This document shows, in pieces, positions 43,387 to 50,611 of a DNA stretch of 64,000 bases. The notes under the pieces are model-generated. The model was not told the origin of the DNA. It made no database searches and saw nothing but the letters and a program-made list of their open reading frames with translations. The translations under genes were made by a program, and so were the position numbers. The stretch covers positions 496,001 through 560,000 of the forward strand of contig NZ_JAENHP010000002.1 of the NCBI RefSeq assembly GCF_016834655.1, read 5' to 3'. Source of the DNA: Paractinoplanes ovalisporus. GTDB lineage: Bacteria; Actinomycetota; Actinomycetes; Mycobacteriales; Micromonosporaceae. Numbering within the stretch: the first letter of the stretch is position 1; every line of letters starts with the position of its first letter.

Positions 43387-44522
43387 CGGTTCACCGCCTG
43401 GGACGAGAACGCGGAAGCCGGGTCAGGGGCACCGGCGGAGGCGAGCAGGTTGTGCGCGAACGCGAGCTCGGCCGCGATCCCGTCGGCCAGTCCCGCCGCA
43501 TCTTCGGGGCGCTGTTCGGAAGGCAGGACACCCCAGGTGTACGTCTCGACGTCGTAGTGCTCACAGTCGGACGAAGCGAGCAGCTCCCGCAGGGCCGAGC
43601 GCAGCACCGGAACGGTCGACGTCAGCGGCGCGGACGGTTCCGCGTGCAGCGGCACGTGATAGTGGACGCGCCACGGCCCATCCAGCTTGCGGTCCAGGGC
43701 CGCGTCCAGGTCATCCGTCGCCTCCCCGGCCTGCGAGCGCGTCTGATGCATAAACCTCGGTTCCACGTACGCCCGCAGGACGTCAACCGCCGCAAGCGGA
43801 TCGTCCGCCTGCAACGCCGCCGACACCTGCACCTTGACCACCGGCACACCGGCCGTCCGCAGGCGGTCGAGGGCCTGGGCCGGATCCTCCCAGGCCACCG
43901 CCAGGTGGGCCAGATCGAGGCACACACCCAGCCGCTCGGTGTCGACCCCGGCCAGCAACGCGGCCGCCTGGGTGGTGTTCTCGATCAGGCAGCCCGGCTC
44001 GGGTTCGAAGCCGACCCGGACCTTGCGACCGGTCTCGGACTCGATCCGCGCCAGCCCGCGGGCCAGTTCGTCGAGGTGCCCGAACGCGGCCGCCGCGCGG
44101 GAGCCGTCCCACGGCGTGCGCCAGGCGATCGGCAGCGACGACACCGACCCGTACGAGGCGGTGTCGGGCATCAGGTCGGTCAGGATGCGCGCCAGCCGGA
44201 GCGTGTAGTCGAGGCGCTCGCGGGAGGTCCAGTCGGGGTAGTAGACACCCAGCTTCACCACGGGCGCCTGGAACGCCTCGTACGGGAATCCGTTCAGGGT
44301 GACCACTTCGAGACCGCGCGCGTCGAGTTCGCGGCGCAGCCGGCGCCGATCCTCCGGCGAGTCCGCGAGCCCGGCCGCCGCGGGCGCCGCCAGCCACAGC
44401 CCGAGCCCGAGCACATCGGCGTCGAGCCGGTGCCGGATCGGGAGCGCGTACGTGTCGAGCTGGTCGATGATGCCGGCCAGGTCCTCGGCCGGGTGCACGT
44501 TGGTGCAGTAGCTCAGATGCAT
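43383..44522 (-). CDS. EboE-like metabolite traffic protein (TIM barrel)
   Basis: 379 residues, xylose-isomerase-like TIM barrel: starts MHLSYCTNVHPAEDL, with VVTLNGFPYEAF, RVGFEPEPGCLIEN, LGVCLDLAHLAVAWEDP and HYDVETYTWGVLP. These match the EboE 'metabolite traffic' family. Start ATG 44522 overlaps the TatD-like stop by 1 nt (TGATG). Metal ligands (Glu, Asp, His) appear conserved, so it may be an active isomerase. Confidence 0.86.
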   Translation of the reverse strand: MHLSYCTNVHPAEDLAGIIDQLDTYALPIRHRLDADVLGLGLWLAAPAAAGLADSPEDRRRLRRELDARGLEVVTLNGFPYEAFQAPVVKLGVYYPDWTSRERLDYTLRLARILTDLMPDTASYGSVSSLPIAWRTPWDGSRAAAAFGHLDELARGLARIESETGRKVRVGFEPEPGCLIENTTQAAALLAGVDTERLGVCLDLAHLAVAWEDPAQALDRLRTAGVPVVKVQVSAALQADDPLAAVDVLRAYVEPRFMHQTRSQAGEATDDLDAALDRKLDGPWRVHYHVPLHAEPSAPLTSTVPVLRSALRELLASSDCEHYDVETYTWGVLPSEQRPEDAAGLADGIAAELAFAHNLLASAGAPDPASAFSSQAVNR

Positions 44523-45373
44523 CAGCTGCCTCCGCGCAGGATCGAGTTGCCGGCGAACGTGGGCCCGGCGTCCGCGACGTCGGACAGGTCGAGCCGGCCG
44601 GACTGGCCGTAGAACTCGACCGGGTTGCGCCACAGCACCCGGTCGACGAAGTCCTCGTCGAAGCCGGCCTTCAGCAGGGCCTCGCCCGTGTGCAGGGTGA
44701 GCAGCGGATCCGACTTGCCCCAGTCGGCGGCCGAGTTGACCAGCACCCGTTCCGGCCCGAACTCGCGCAGGATCGCCACCATCCGTTCGGGCGACATCTT
44801 GGTGTCGGGATAGATGGAGAACCCGGTCCACACCCCGGCTTCCCGGGCCGCCGCGACCGTCACCTCGTTGAGGTGGTCGAGCACCACCCGTTCCGGTGCG
44901 ATGCCGGATTCCTTGATGACGTCGAGGCTGCGCTGGGTTCCGCGCGCCTTGTCGCGGTGCGGCGTGTGCACCATCGCGGGCAGGTCGTGGTCGAGGGCCA
45001 GGGCCAGCTGGGCCGCGAACACCTCGTCCTCGGCCGGAGTCATCGAGTCGTAGCCGATCTCGCCCACCGCGACCACGCCGTCCTTGGCCAGATAGCGCGG
45101 CAGCAGGTCGAGCACCGGCCGGCAGCGGGGATCGTTGGCCTCTTTGGGGTTCAGCGCGATCGTGGCGTGGTGCCGGATGCCGAACTGGCTCGCCCGGAAC
45201 GGTTCCCAGCCGATGATCGAGTCGAAGTAATCGGTGAACGAACCCGGGTTGGTGCGCGGCTGACCGAGCCAGAACGCGGGTTCGACCACCGCCCGCACCC
45301 CGGCGTCGGCCATCCGCTGGTAGTCGTCGGTGGTGCGCGAGGTCATGTGGATGTGCGGGTCGAAGATGCGCAT
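44522..45373 (-). CDS. TatD-family metal hydrolase (EboB-like)
   Basis: 283 residues. N-terminal metal motif DPHIHMTSRT, VAVGEIGYDSM, MVHTPHRDK, VVLDHLNEVT and VNSAADWGKSDP, in the order expected of TatD-type amidohydrolase barrels. EboB is the equivalent in ebo clusters. Start overlaps the EboA stop (TGATG). Confidence 0.87.
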   Translation of the reverse strand: MRIFDPHIHMTSRTTDDYQRMADAGVRAVVEPAFWLGQPRTNPGSFTDYFDSIIGWEPFRASQFGIRHHATIALNPKEANDPRCRPVLDLLPRYLAKDGVVAVGEIGYDSMTPAEDEVFAAQLALALDHDLPAMVHTPHRDKARGTQRSLDVIKESGIAPERVVLDHLNEVTVAAAREAGVWTGFSIYPDTKMSPERMVAILREFGPERVLVNSAADWGKSDPLLTLHTGEALLKAGFDEDFVDRVLWRNPVEFYGQSGRLDLSDVADAGPTFAGNSILRGGS

Positions 45374-45945
45374 CAGGCCTCCTTGAGCTGGTCGAGTAGA
45401 GCGAGCGCGTCGGGTGGCATGTCACGGCCGGCGGCCTGGCGTTCCTGGGCGAAGGCGCCGAGCATCGCGCCCAGCGGTCCGTCGGCGCGCTCGGCCAGCC
45501 GGTGCACCCCGCTCAGCGGTACGCCCATGAAGACGCACTTGAGGACGGCCTGGCGCCACGCCTCCTGGTCGAGACGGTCCGCGGCCGGGCCGAGGGCCGC
45601 TGCCACCAGCCGGGTGTCGTTGGTGCGCAGCGCGTCCTCCAGCAACGGCACCGCGCTGTCGCCGATCGGCAGCAGCGGCAACGCTTTCAGCACCGCCAGC
45701 TTCTCGGCCGTGTCCCCGTAGCGGTAGACGGCCAGCACCTGCTCGACCGGGGAGGCAGCCAGCAGCAGGGCCCGCGCCGCCTCGTCGGTCGTCCATCCGT
45801 CGAGCAGGGGCTCCCGGCCGTACCGCCGCCCGGCCGCGGGGAAAAGGCCGCCCACGGTGTCCGGCTTCTCGGCCACCCGGCGCAGGTCCTCGGTCAGCCG
45901 GTCGTTGCCCGCGAGCTCTTTCCGCAACTCGTCCAATGTGGTCAT
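45373..45945 (-). CDS. EboA-domain protein
   Basis: 190 residues, helical (HEAT-like): TVGGLFPAAGRRYG, GWTTDEAARALLLA, VLAVYRYGDTAEKLAVLKALPLL and DTRLVAAALGP match the EboA family. No catalytic motif; likely an assembly or carrier partner of the pathway. ATG overlaps the upstream isomerase stop by 4 nt. Confidence 0.82.
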   Translation of the reverse strand: MTTLDELRKELAGNDRLTEDLRRVAEKPDTVGGLFPAAGRRYGREPLLDGWTTDEAARALLLAASPVEQVLAVYRYGDTAEKLAVLKALPLLPIGDSAVPLLEDALRTNDTRLVAAALGPAADRLDQEAWRQAVLKCVFMGVPLSGVHRLAERADGPLGAMLGAFAQERQAAGRDMPPDALALLDQLKEA

Positions 45946-46766
45946 CGGTGGTCTCCCGCCTCTTTGAGGGCGTTGCGCAGGAAATCCAGTGACTGCGCGG
46001 CGATCGTCGGCGCCGCGTGCGGGTGCCGGGGCAGCTCGACCGACACCAGACCGCGGTACGAGGCTTCGAGCGCGGCCAGCACCGGCGGGAAGTCGATCTC
46101 GCCGGTGCCGAACTCGAGGTGCTCATGGGTGCCGCGCCGCATGTCGTCGATCTGCACGTTGACGAGCTCCCCGGCCACGGCGGTCACACAATCGGGCACG
46201 GGCAACGCTTCCAGGCAGCGGCAGTGTCCGATGTCGAGGGTGATGCCGAAGTTCGCCGGGCGGCCCAGGTCGTCGTGCAGGCGCCGCCAGTCGGCGATGT
46301 CGTTGACGAGCATGCCCGGTTCCGGCTCGAACCCGAGGGTGACGCCGTGGGCGCCGGCGAACTCGACGATCTGCCGGGTGCGGTCGACCAGGCGGTCCCA
46401 GCGGTCGGCGGGTCCGATGCCGGCCCAGAACGACACCGCCTCGGCGCCGAGATCCGCGCCCACCTGGACGGCTCGGCGCAGGTATTCCAGGCGCAGCGCG
46501 GGATCGTCGTCCATCAGCGTGGGGGAGTGCTTGCGCCACGGGTCCAGCAGGTAGCGCGCCCCGGTCTCGATGACGACGGCCAGTCCCAGCCGTTGCAGGT
46601 CGGCCGCGACCTCGGTCGTGCGCCGCGCGAGGTCGGCGCCGAACGGGTCGAGGTGGTTGGTGTCGAGGGTGAGCGCGACCCCGTCGTAGCCGAGGTCGGC
46701 GATGACCCGCAGCGCCTCGGGCAGCCGGTGGTTGGTGAATCCGTTGGTCCCGTAGCCAAATCTCAT
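45942..46766 (-). CDS. sugar-phosphate isomerase/epimerase-like TIM barrel
   Basis: 274 residues, AP_endonuc_2 / xylose-isomerase-like: MRFGYGTNGFTNHRL, DLGYDGVALTLDTNH, VIETGARYLLDPW, GFEPEPGMLVNDI, LDIGHCRC and VNVQIDDMRRGTHEH give the usual Glu, Asp, His and Glu metal set. Distantly related to the EboE-like protein two genes on. ATG 46766 overlaps the prenyltransferase stop (ATGA). May isomerise an inositol- or sugar-derived intermediate (inference). Confidence 0.86.
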   Translation of the reverse strand: MRFGYGTNGFTNHRLPEALRVIADLGYDGVALTLDTNHLDPFGADLARRTTEVAADLQRLGLAVVIETGARYLLDPWRKHSPTLMDDDPALRLEYLRRAVQVGADLGAEAVSFWAGIGPADRWDRLVDRTRQIVEFAGAHGVTLGFEPEPGMLVNDIADWRRLHDDLGRPANFGITLDIGHCRCLEALPVPDCVTAVAGELVNVQIDDMRRGTHEHLEFGTGEIDFPPVLAALEASYRGLVSVELPRHPHAAPTIAAQSLDFLRNALKEAGDHR

Positions 46767-47680
46767 GTCGGCGACACCTTCCGGGCCAGGCGCCGGGCCA
46801 GCGGGGCGAGAAGAGCCAGCCCGATTCCGTACGTGGGTGAGCCCGCCCTTGTGGTCAGCGCGCCCTGCAGAGTCGGCAGATCGGTGATGCCCGCTCCGAC
46901 GGCCGCTCTGATGCGGCCCGCCGTGGGCTCGGCTGCCGCGCGGGCCTGCGCGGTCCCATATCCGGCTGCGTACCAGGCGGCGAGCAGCCCGGCCGGGCCC
47001 GGCCTTCGTCCAGCGGCCGTGGCGGCCACCGCGGCCGTTCCGGCCAGTGTGGTGAGCGGCAGCGCGGAGGTAGCCCCCGAAACCTCGCGCCGGGACAGCT
47101 CCGTGACGGTGTAGGTGTGAGCGGCGACGGTCAGCGCCGACGGCACCGCCCGCCGCATGTTTCCGCCGCTCGCGCCGAGCAGCACGTCGAGCCCGCGGCA
47201 GGCGGCCATGAACGCGGGCCCGGCCGGGGTGTTCTTCGCCCACAGGTCGTAGGCCCAGACCGTCGCCGCGAGGGGGACCGCCACCGCCGCCGCCCGGCGG
47301 CCCCCGGACAGGGCAGCCAGCCCGACCCCGGCCGCGGTCAGCCCGGCCGCGGTGAGCAGCGCCTGACCCGGTCGCACCCGGCCCGAGGGGATCGGACGCT
47401 CCGGCCGTTCCCGGGCGTCCAGTTCACGGTCGGCCCAGTCGTTGGCCGCCATCCCACCCCAGTAGAGGCAGACCGAGGCCGCGGCGAGGGCGGGCGTCGA
47501 GGGCCGCACACCGCCGGCCGCCGCCGCACCGGCGATGGTGTCGCCCGGAACGGACAGGGCGGCGGGCGCGCGGACGAGCTGAGCGAGGTCACGCAGCCGG
47601 GGCCGGCCGGTCCACGAAGCGCGATGCCGGGGGACGCCGTTCCGGGTGGCGAGGGCCGGGCGCACGGGGGTGTCAGTCAT
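46763..47680 (-). CDS. UbiA-family prenyltransferase (SCO3242 / EboC type)
   Basis: 305 residues with about eight membrane helices. The first Asp-rich motif ANDWADRELDARERPERPIPSGRV contains NDxxDxxxD, the magnesium-prenyl-diphosphate site of UbiA enzymes. The second site is less canonical (DLWAKNTPAGPAFMAACRGLD region). The SCO3242 family is regularly found beside an inositol-phosphate synthase. It would join a prenyl chain to an acceptor at the membrane. Overlaps the synthase gene by 8 nt. Confidence 0.88.
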   Translation of the reverse strand: MTDTPVRPALATRNGVPRHRASWTGRPRLRDLAQLVRAPAALSVPGDTIAGAAAAGGVRPSTPALAAASVCLYWGGMAANDWADRELDARERPERPIPSGRVRPGQALLTAAGLTAAGVGLAALSGGRRAAAVAVPLAATVWAYDLWAKNTPAGPAFMAACRGLDVLLGASGGNMRRAVPSALTVAAHTYTVTELSRREVSGATSALPLTTLAGTAAVAATAAGRRPGPAGLLAAWYAAGYGTAQARAAAEPTAGRIRAAVGAGITDLPTLQGALTTRAGSPTYGIGLALLAPLARRLARKVSPT

Positions 47681-48812
47681 GGGCGAGGCCCCGGACGAAG
47701 GCGGCCAGCCGCGCCCACTGGTCGGCCAGCGCGTGCGGCACCTCGCCGATCGGGTCCTTGAAGAAGAACGCCAGATCGGTCAGCGGCCCGGTGCGCCCGG
47801 CGGCGTGGGCGGCCGCGGTCAGGCGGGCCAGGTCGAGGATGAGCGGCGCGGCCAGGGCCGAGTCGCAGCCGTGCCACGAGAACTCCATCCGCATCTGGGT
47901 GCCGAGGAAGCCGCTGAACGTGATGAGGTCCCACGCCGTCTTGAAGTCGCCGATGTCGTCCACGTATTCGATGTGGCTGCTGCCCTGCGGCTGGTAGCCC
48001 AGGGTCTCGGCCAGCACCCGTTGTTTGCTGCCCGACTTGGCCGCCCGGGCCGCCGGGTCGGCCAGGTTCGCCCCGTCGCCGCCGCCCAGCAGGTTGGTGC
48101 CGGCCCAGGTGCGGACGCGCAGGTGCCGCATCGCGAACATGGGCGCCAGCACCGACTTCACCAGCGTCTCGCCGGTCTTGCCGTCGTGCCCGGCGTAGGG
48201 CAGCCCGGCCTCGGCGGCCATCTCGCGCAGCGCGCGCAGCCGGGTGCCGGTCGACGGCGTGAAGTCCACGAACGGGCATCCGGCGAGGAACGCGGCGTAC
48301 GCGTAAAGGGAACTCGGCGGCAGCACCGCGCCCGGCGTGCCCATGGCCGTCGACAGCGCGGACAGCGACTCGTGGGCCGGGCCGGCGGTGAACAGCGGCT
48401 CGGTCGACGAGACGTTGACGACCACGACCCGTTCCAGGCCGCGCCGCCGCCGGAAGTCGTCGATGTCCTGCGCGACCAGCCTCGCGACCTCGAGCTGGGT
48501 CTCGGCCGAAGGCACGGGCCGCAGCTCGCGCTGCAGCCCGTCCAGCTTGTCGGCCACCGCGGCGGCCGGGCGCGCGGGGAGCACGCCGGCCGCGACCAGG
48601 TTCTCGACCTTCTTCTCGAGGGTGATGTCGCTGATGTCGTGGCCGCCGAAGACCAGGTCGCCCAGCCCGGGAAGGGCCGGCGACGCCAGCTCCGGCAGCT
48701 CGGTGACGCACCCCAGGGGCTCGGCGAGCCCGGCGCGTAGTGCGGTGGCCCCGACCATGCTGGTCACCGCCACGGATCCTCGTGCCCCGATCAACCACAC
48801 GCCGGTCGTCAT
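47673..48812 (-). CDS. inositol-3-phosphate synthase
   Basis: 379 residues. N-terminal NAD site GARGSVAVTSMVGATAL and the Inos-1-P-synthase core (GHDGKTGETLVKSVLAPMFAMR, TWAGTNLLGGGDGANL, EYVDDIGDFKTAWDLITFSGFLG, MEFSWHGCDSALAAPLILDLARLT). It converts glucose 6-phosphate to inositol 3-phosphate. It is the cluster version rather than the housekeeping one (inference). ATG 48812 with GAGAGGGG upstream; 22 bp after the ThuA-protein stop. Confidence 0.92.
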   Translation of the reverse strand: MTTGVWLIGARGSVAVTSMVGATALRAGLAEPLGCVTELPELASPALPGLGDLVFGGHDISDITLEKKVENLVAAGVLPARPAAAVADKLDGLQRELRPVPSAETQLEVARLVAQDIDDFRRRRGLERVVVVNVSSTEPLFTAGPAHESLSALSTAMGTPGAVLPPSSLYAYAAFLAGCPFVDFTPSTGTRLRALREMAAEAGLPYAGHDGKTGETLVKSVLAPMFAMRHLRVRTWAGTNLLGGGDGANLADPAARAAKSGSKQRVLAETLGYQPQGSSHIEYVDDIGDFKTAWDLITFSGFLGTQMRMEFSWHGCDSALAAPLILDLARLTAAAHAAGRTGPLTDLAFFFKDPIGEVPHALADQWARLAAFVRGLAHD

Positions 48813-48834
48813 CCGAACCCCTCTCAGGTGTTGC

Positions 48835-50538
48835 TCAGTTGCCGAAAACCTCGAAGTTGTAGAGCGAGTAGCCCCACGGGGTGGCCCGGGTCGTGCCGAG
48901 GACCCGCACGTAACGGGCCTGGGCGGTGAGCCCGGTGATGTCGTCCTCGCCGCCGTTGCCCCCGGTCACCGAGCGGGCGGTCGACCAGGTGCTGCCGTCG
49001 GTCGAGGTCTGGATCTGGTACGCCGACCCGTAGGCGGCCTCCCAGAGAAGCCGGACGCGGTTCACCGCCCGCACCAAACCCAGGTCGACCTGGATCCACT
49101 GCGGGTCGCTGAACGCGCTCGACCAGCGGGTCGTGGTCGAGGCGTCGACCGCGTTGGCCGCCGGGTAGCTGCCGTTCTCGACGCTGGAGGCGGTGGCCGG
49201 CCGGTTCAGGGCCAGGTTGGTGACCGGCGGCTGCCCGGTCAGCTCCTTGACCCGGATGTTGCGGAACGCGGCCTGGTCGCCGGCGCCGTGGTTCTGGATG
49301 CCGATGTAGCCGTCCAGGTTGCGGGCCGGGTCGGTGTTGGTGAAGTCGTTGATGAGCTTGCCGTTGAGGTAGACCCGGATCCGCTGGCCCTCGACCAGCA
49401 GCTCGTAGGTGTTCCACTCGCCGGCCGGGTTGAGCGCGGCGTCGCGGGCGGCGATGTCGGCCGACTTGAACGTGTAGATGGCGCCGGTGGTGCGGTCGGT
49501 GGCGTCGGTGGCGTCGATCTGCACCTCGTAGCCCTGGTTCACGGCCACCCACGGGTCGTTGCCCGGGTTGGGGAAGCCGACGAAGATGCCCGAGTTGCTG
49601 TCGCCGGTGAGCCGCCAGTCGGCCTTCAGCGAGTACGACGTGAACTGCTTGGCCGAGTACCAGTAGAGGCCCATGCCGCCGACCGAGCTCAGGGTGGCGT
49701 CGCTGTTGGTGAAGCTGCCCGGGCCCGACTGCGACCAGCCGGTGGTGCCGCCGTTGTAGAGCGGGGTGTAGCCGGTCTCGGGGCGGCAGTCGGCCTTGGC
49801 CCGGTTCGACGCGTAGCGCAGGCCGCCCAGCAGGTGCTGGCGGAAGTTCGCTTCGGCGTACGAGGCCTGGGTGTGCCCGAATCCGGTGTACCAGGACCGT
49901 CCACTGTCGACGGTCTTGCACCAGGCGATCGGGTGGTCGGCGCCCATGTTGCCGCCCGAGTAGGTCGACTCGTCGAGCGTGGCCAGCACGTGGGCGCCGC
50001 TGCGCGGGTTGCTCTGGTAGTTGTAGAGCTCGTCGGTGCGGGTCCACGCCTGCGGCAGGTGGGCGCTGCTCGGGTGGGCCCGATCCTCGACCCGGGCGGT
50101 CACCTGCTGGATGGCCGGGTGCGAGTGGAAGTAGGCGCCGACCAGCTGACCGTAGAAGGGCCAGCCGTACTCGGTGTCGGCCGCGGCGTGCACACCGACA
50201 TAACCGCCACCGGTACGTACGTACGACTCGAAGGCCGTCTGCTGGGTGTCGTTGAGCACGTCGCCGGTGGTGTTGAGGAAGACGACCGCCTCGTACTGGG
50301 CCAGGTTGCCGGTGGTGAACGCGCCGGCGTCCTCGGTGGCGGTGACCGTGAAGTTGTTGGCCGCGCCCAGATCGCGGATGGTCTGGATGCCGACCGGAAT
50401 CGCGTCGTGCCGGAACCCGGCCGTTTTGCTGAAGACCAGGACGTCGTACGGGGCGTCGGCCGCCGAAGCGGGAGACGCCGTGAACGTGCAGGCGGCCAAG
50501 GCGATCAGGGTCGCCGCACCGGCTATGAGCTTGCGCAT
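48835..50538 (-). CDS. secreted ThuA / DUF1080 / F5-8C discoidin protein
   Basis: 567 residues. Signal peptide 1-27 (ASAA), ThuA-like glutamine-amidotransferase-fold domain (about 30-245), a DUF1080 3-keto-disaccharide-hydrolase-like jelly roll (255-430: GIFVGFPNPGNDPW, YLNGKLINDFTNTDP) and a C-terminal F5/8 type C carbohydrate-binding domain (439-567). ThuA and DUF1080 proteins act on 3-keto-glycosides. ATG with AGGAGG eight bases upstream. Directly upstream of the inositol/ebo operon on the same strand. Confidence 0.9.
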   Translation of the reverse strand: MRKLIAGAATLIALAACTFTASPASAADAPYDVLVFSKTAGFRHDAIPVGIQTIRDLGAANNFTVTATEDAGAFTTGNLAQYEAVVFLNTTGDVLNDTQQTAFESYVRTGGGYVGVHAAADTEYGWPFYGQLVGAYFHSHPAIQQVTARVEDRAHPSSAHLPQAWTRTDELYNYQSNPRSGAHVLATLDESTYSGGNMGADHPIAWCKTVDSGRSWYTGFGHTQASYAEANFRQHLLGGLRYASNRAKADCRPETGYTPLYNGGTTGWSQSGPGSFTNSDATLSSVGGMGLYWYSAKQFTSYSLKADWRLTGDSNSGIFVGFPNPGNDPWVAVNQGYEVQIDATDATDRTTGAIYTFKSADIAARDAALNPAGEWNTYELLVEGQRIRVYLNGKLINDFTNTDPARNLDGYIGIQNHGAGDQAAFRNIRVKELTGQPPVTNLALNRPATASSVENGSYPAANAVDASTTTRWSSAFSDPQWIQVDLGLVRAVNRVRLLWEAAYGSAYQIQTSTDGSTWSTARSVTGGNGGEDDITGLTAQARYVRVLGTTRATPWGYSLYNFEVFGN

Positions 50539-50559
50539 GAAACCTCCTGTGCGTGGGGA

Positions 50560-50599
50560 GGAGCGGGGCGCTTGCTTGGGGGGACAGGCGCCCCGCTCC
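50560..50599 (-). terminator. 12-bp hairpin between the GSDH and ThuA genes
   Basis: GGAGCGGGGCGC (50560-50571) and GCGCCCCGCTCC (50588-50599), 16-nt loop. Perfect stem just after the sugar-dehydrogenase stop and before the ThuA gene. It may end or attenuate transcription, or stabilise the upstream message. No T tract. Confidence 0.6.
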
Positions 50600-50611
50600 G
50601 ACGGGGAAGGA

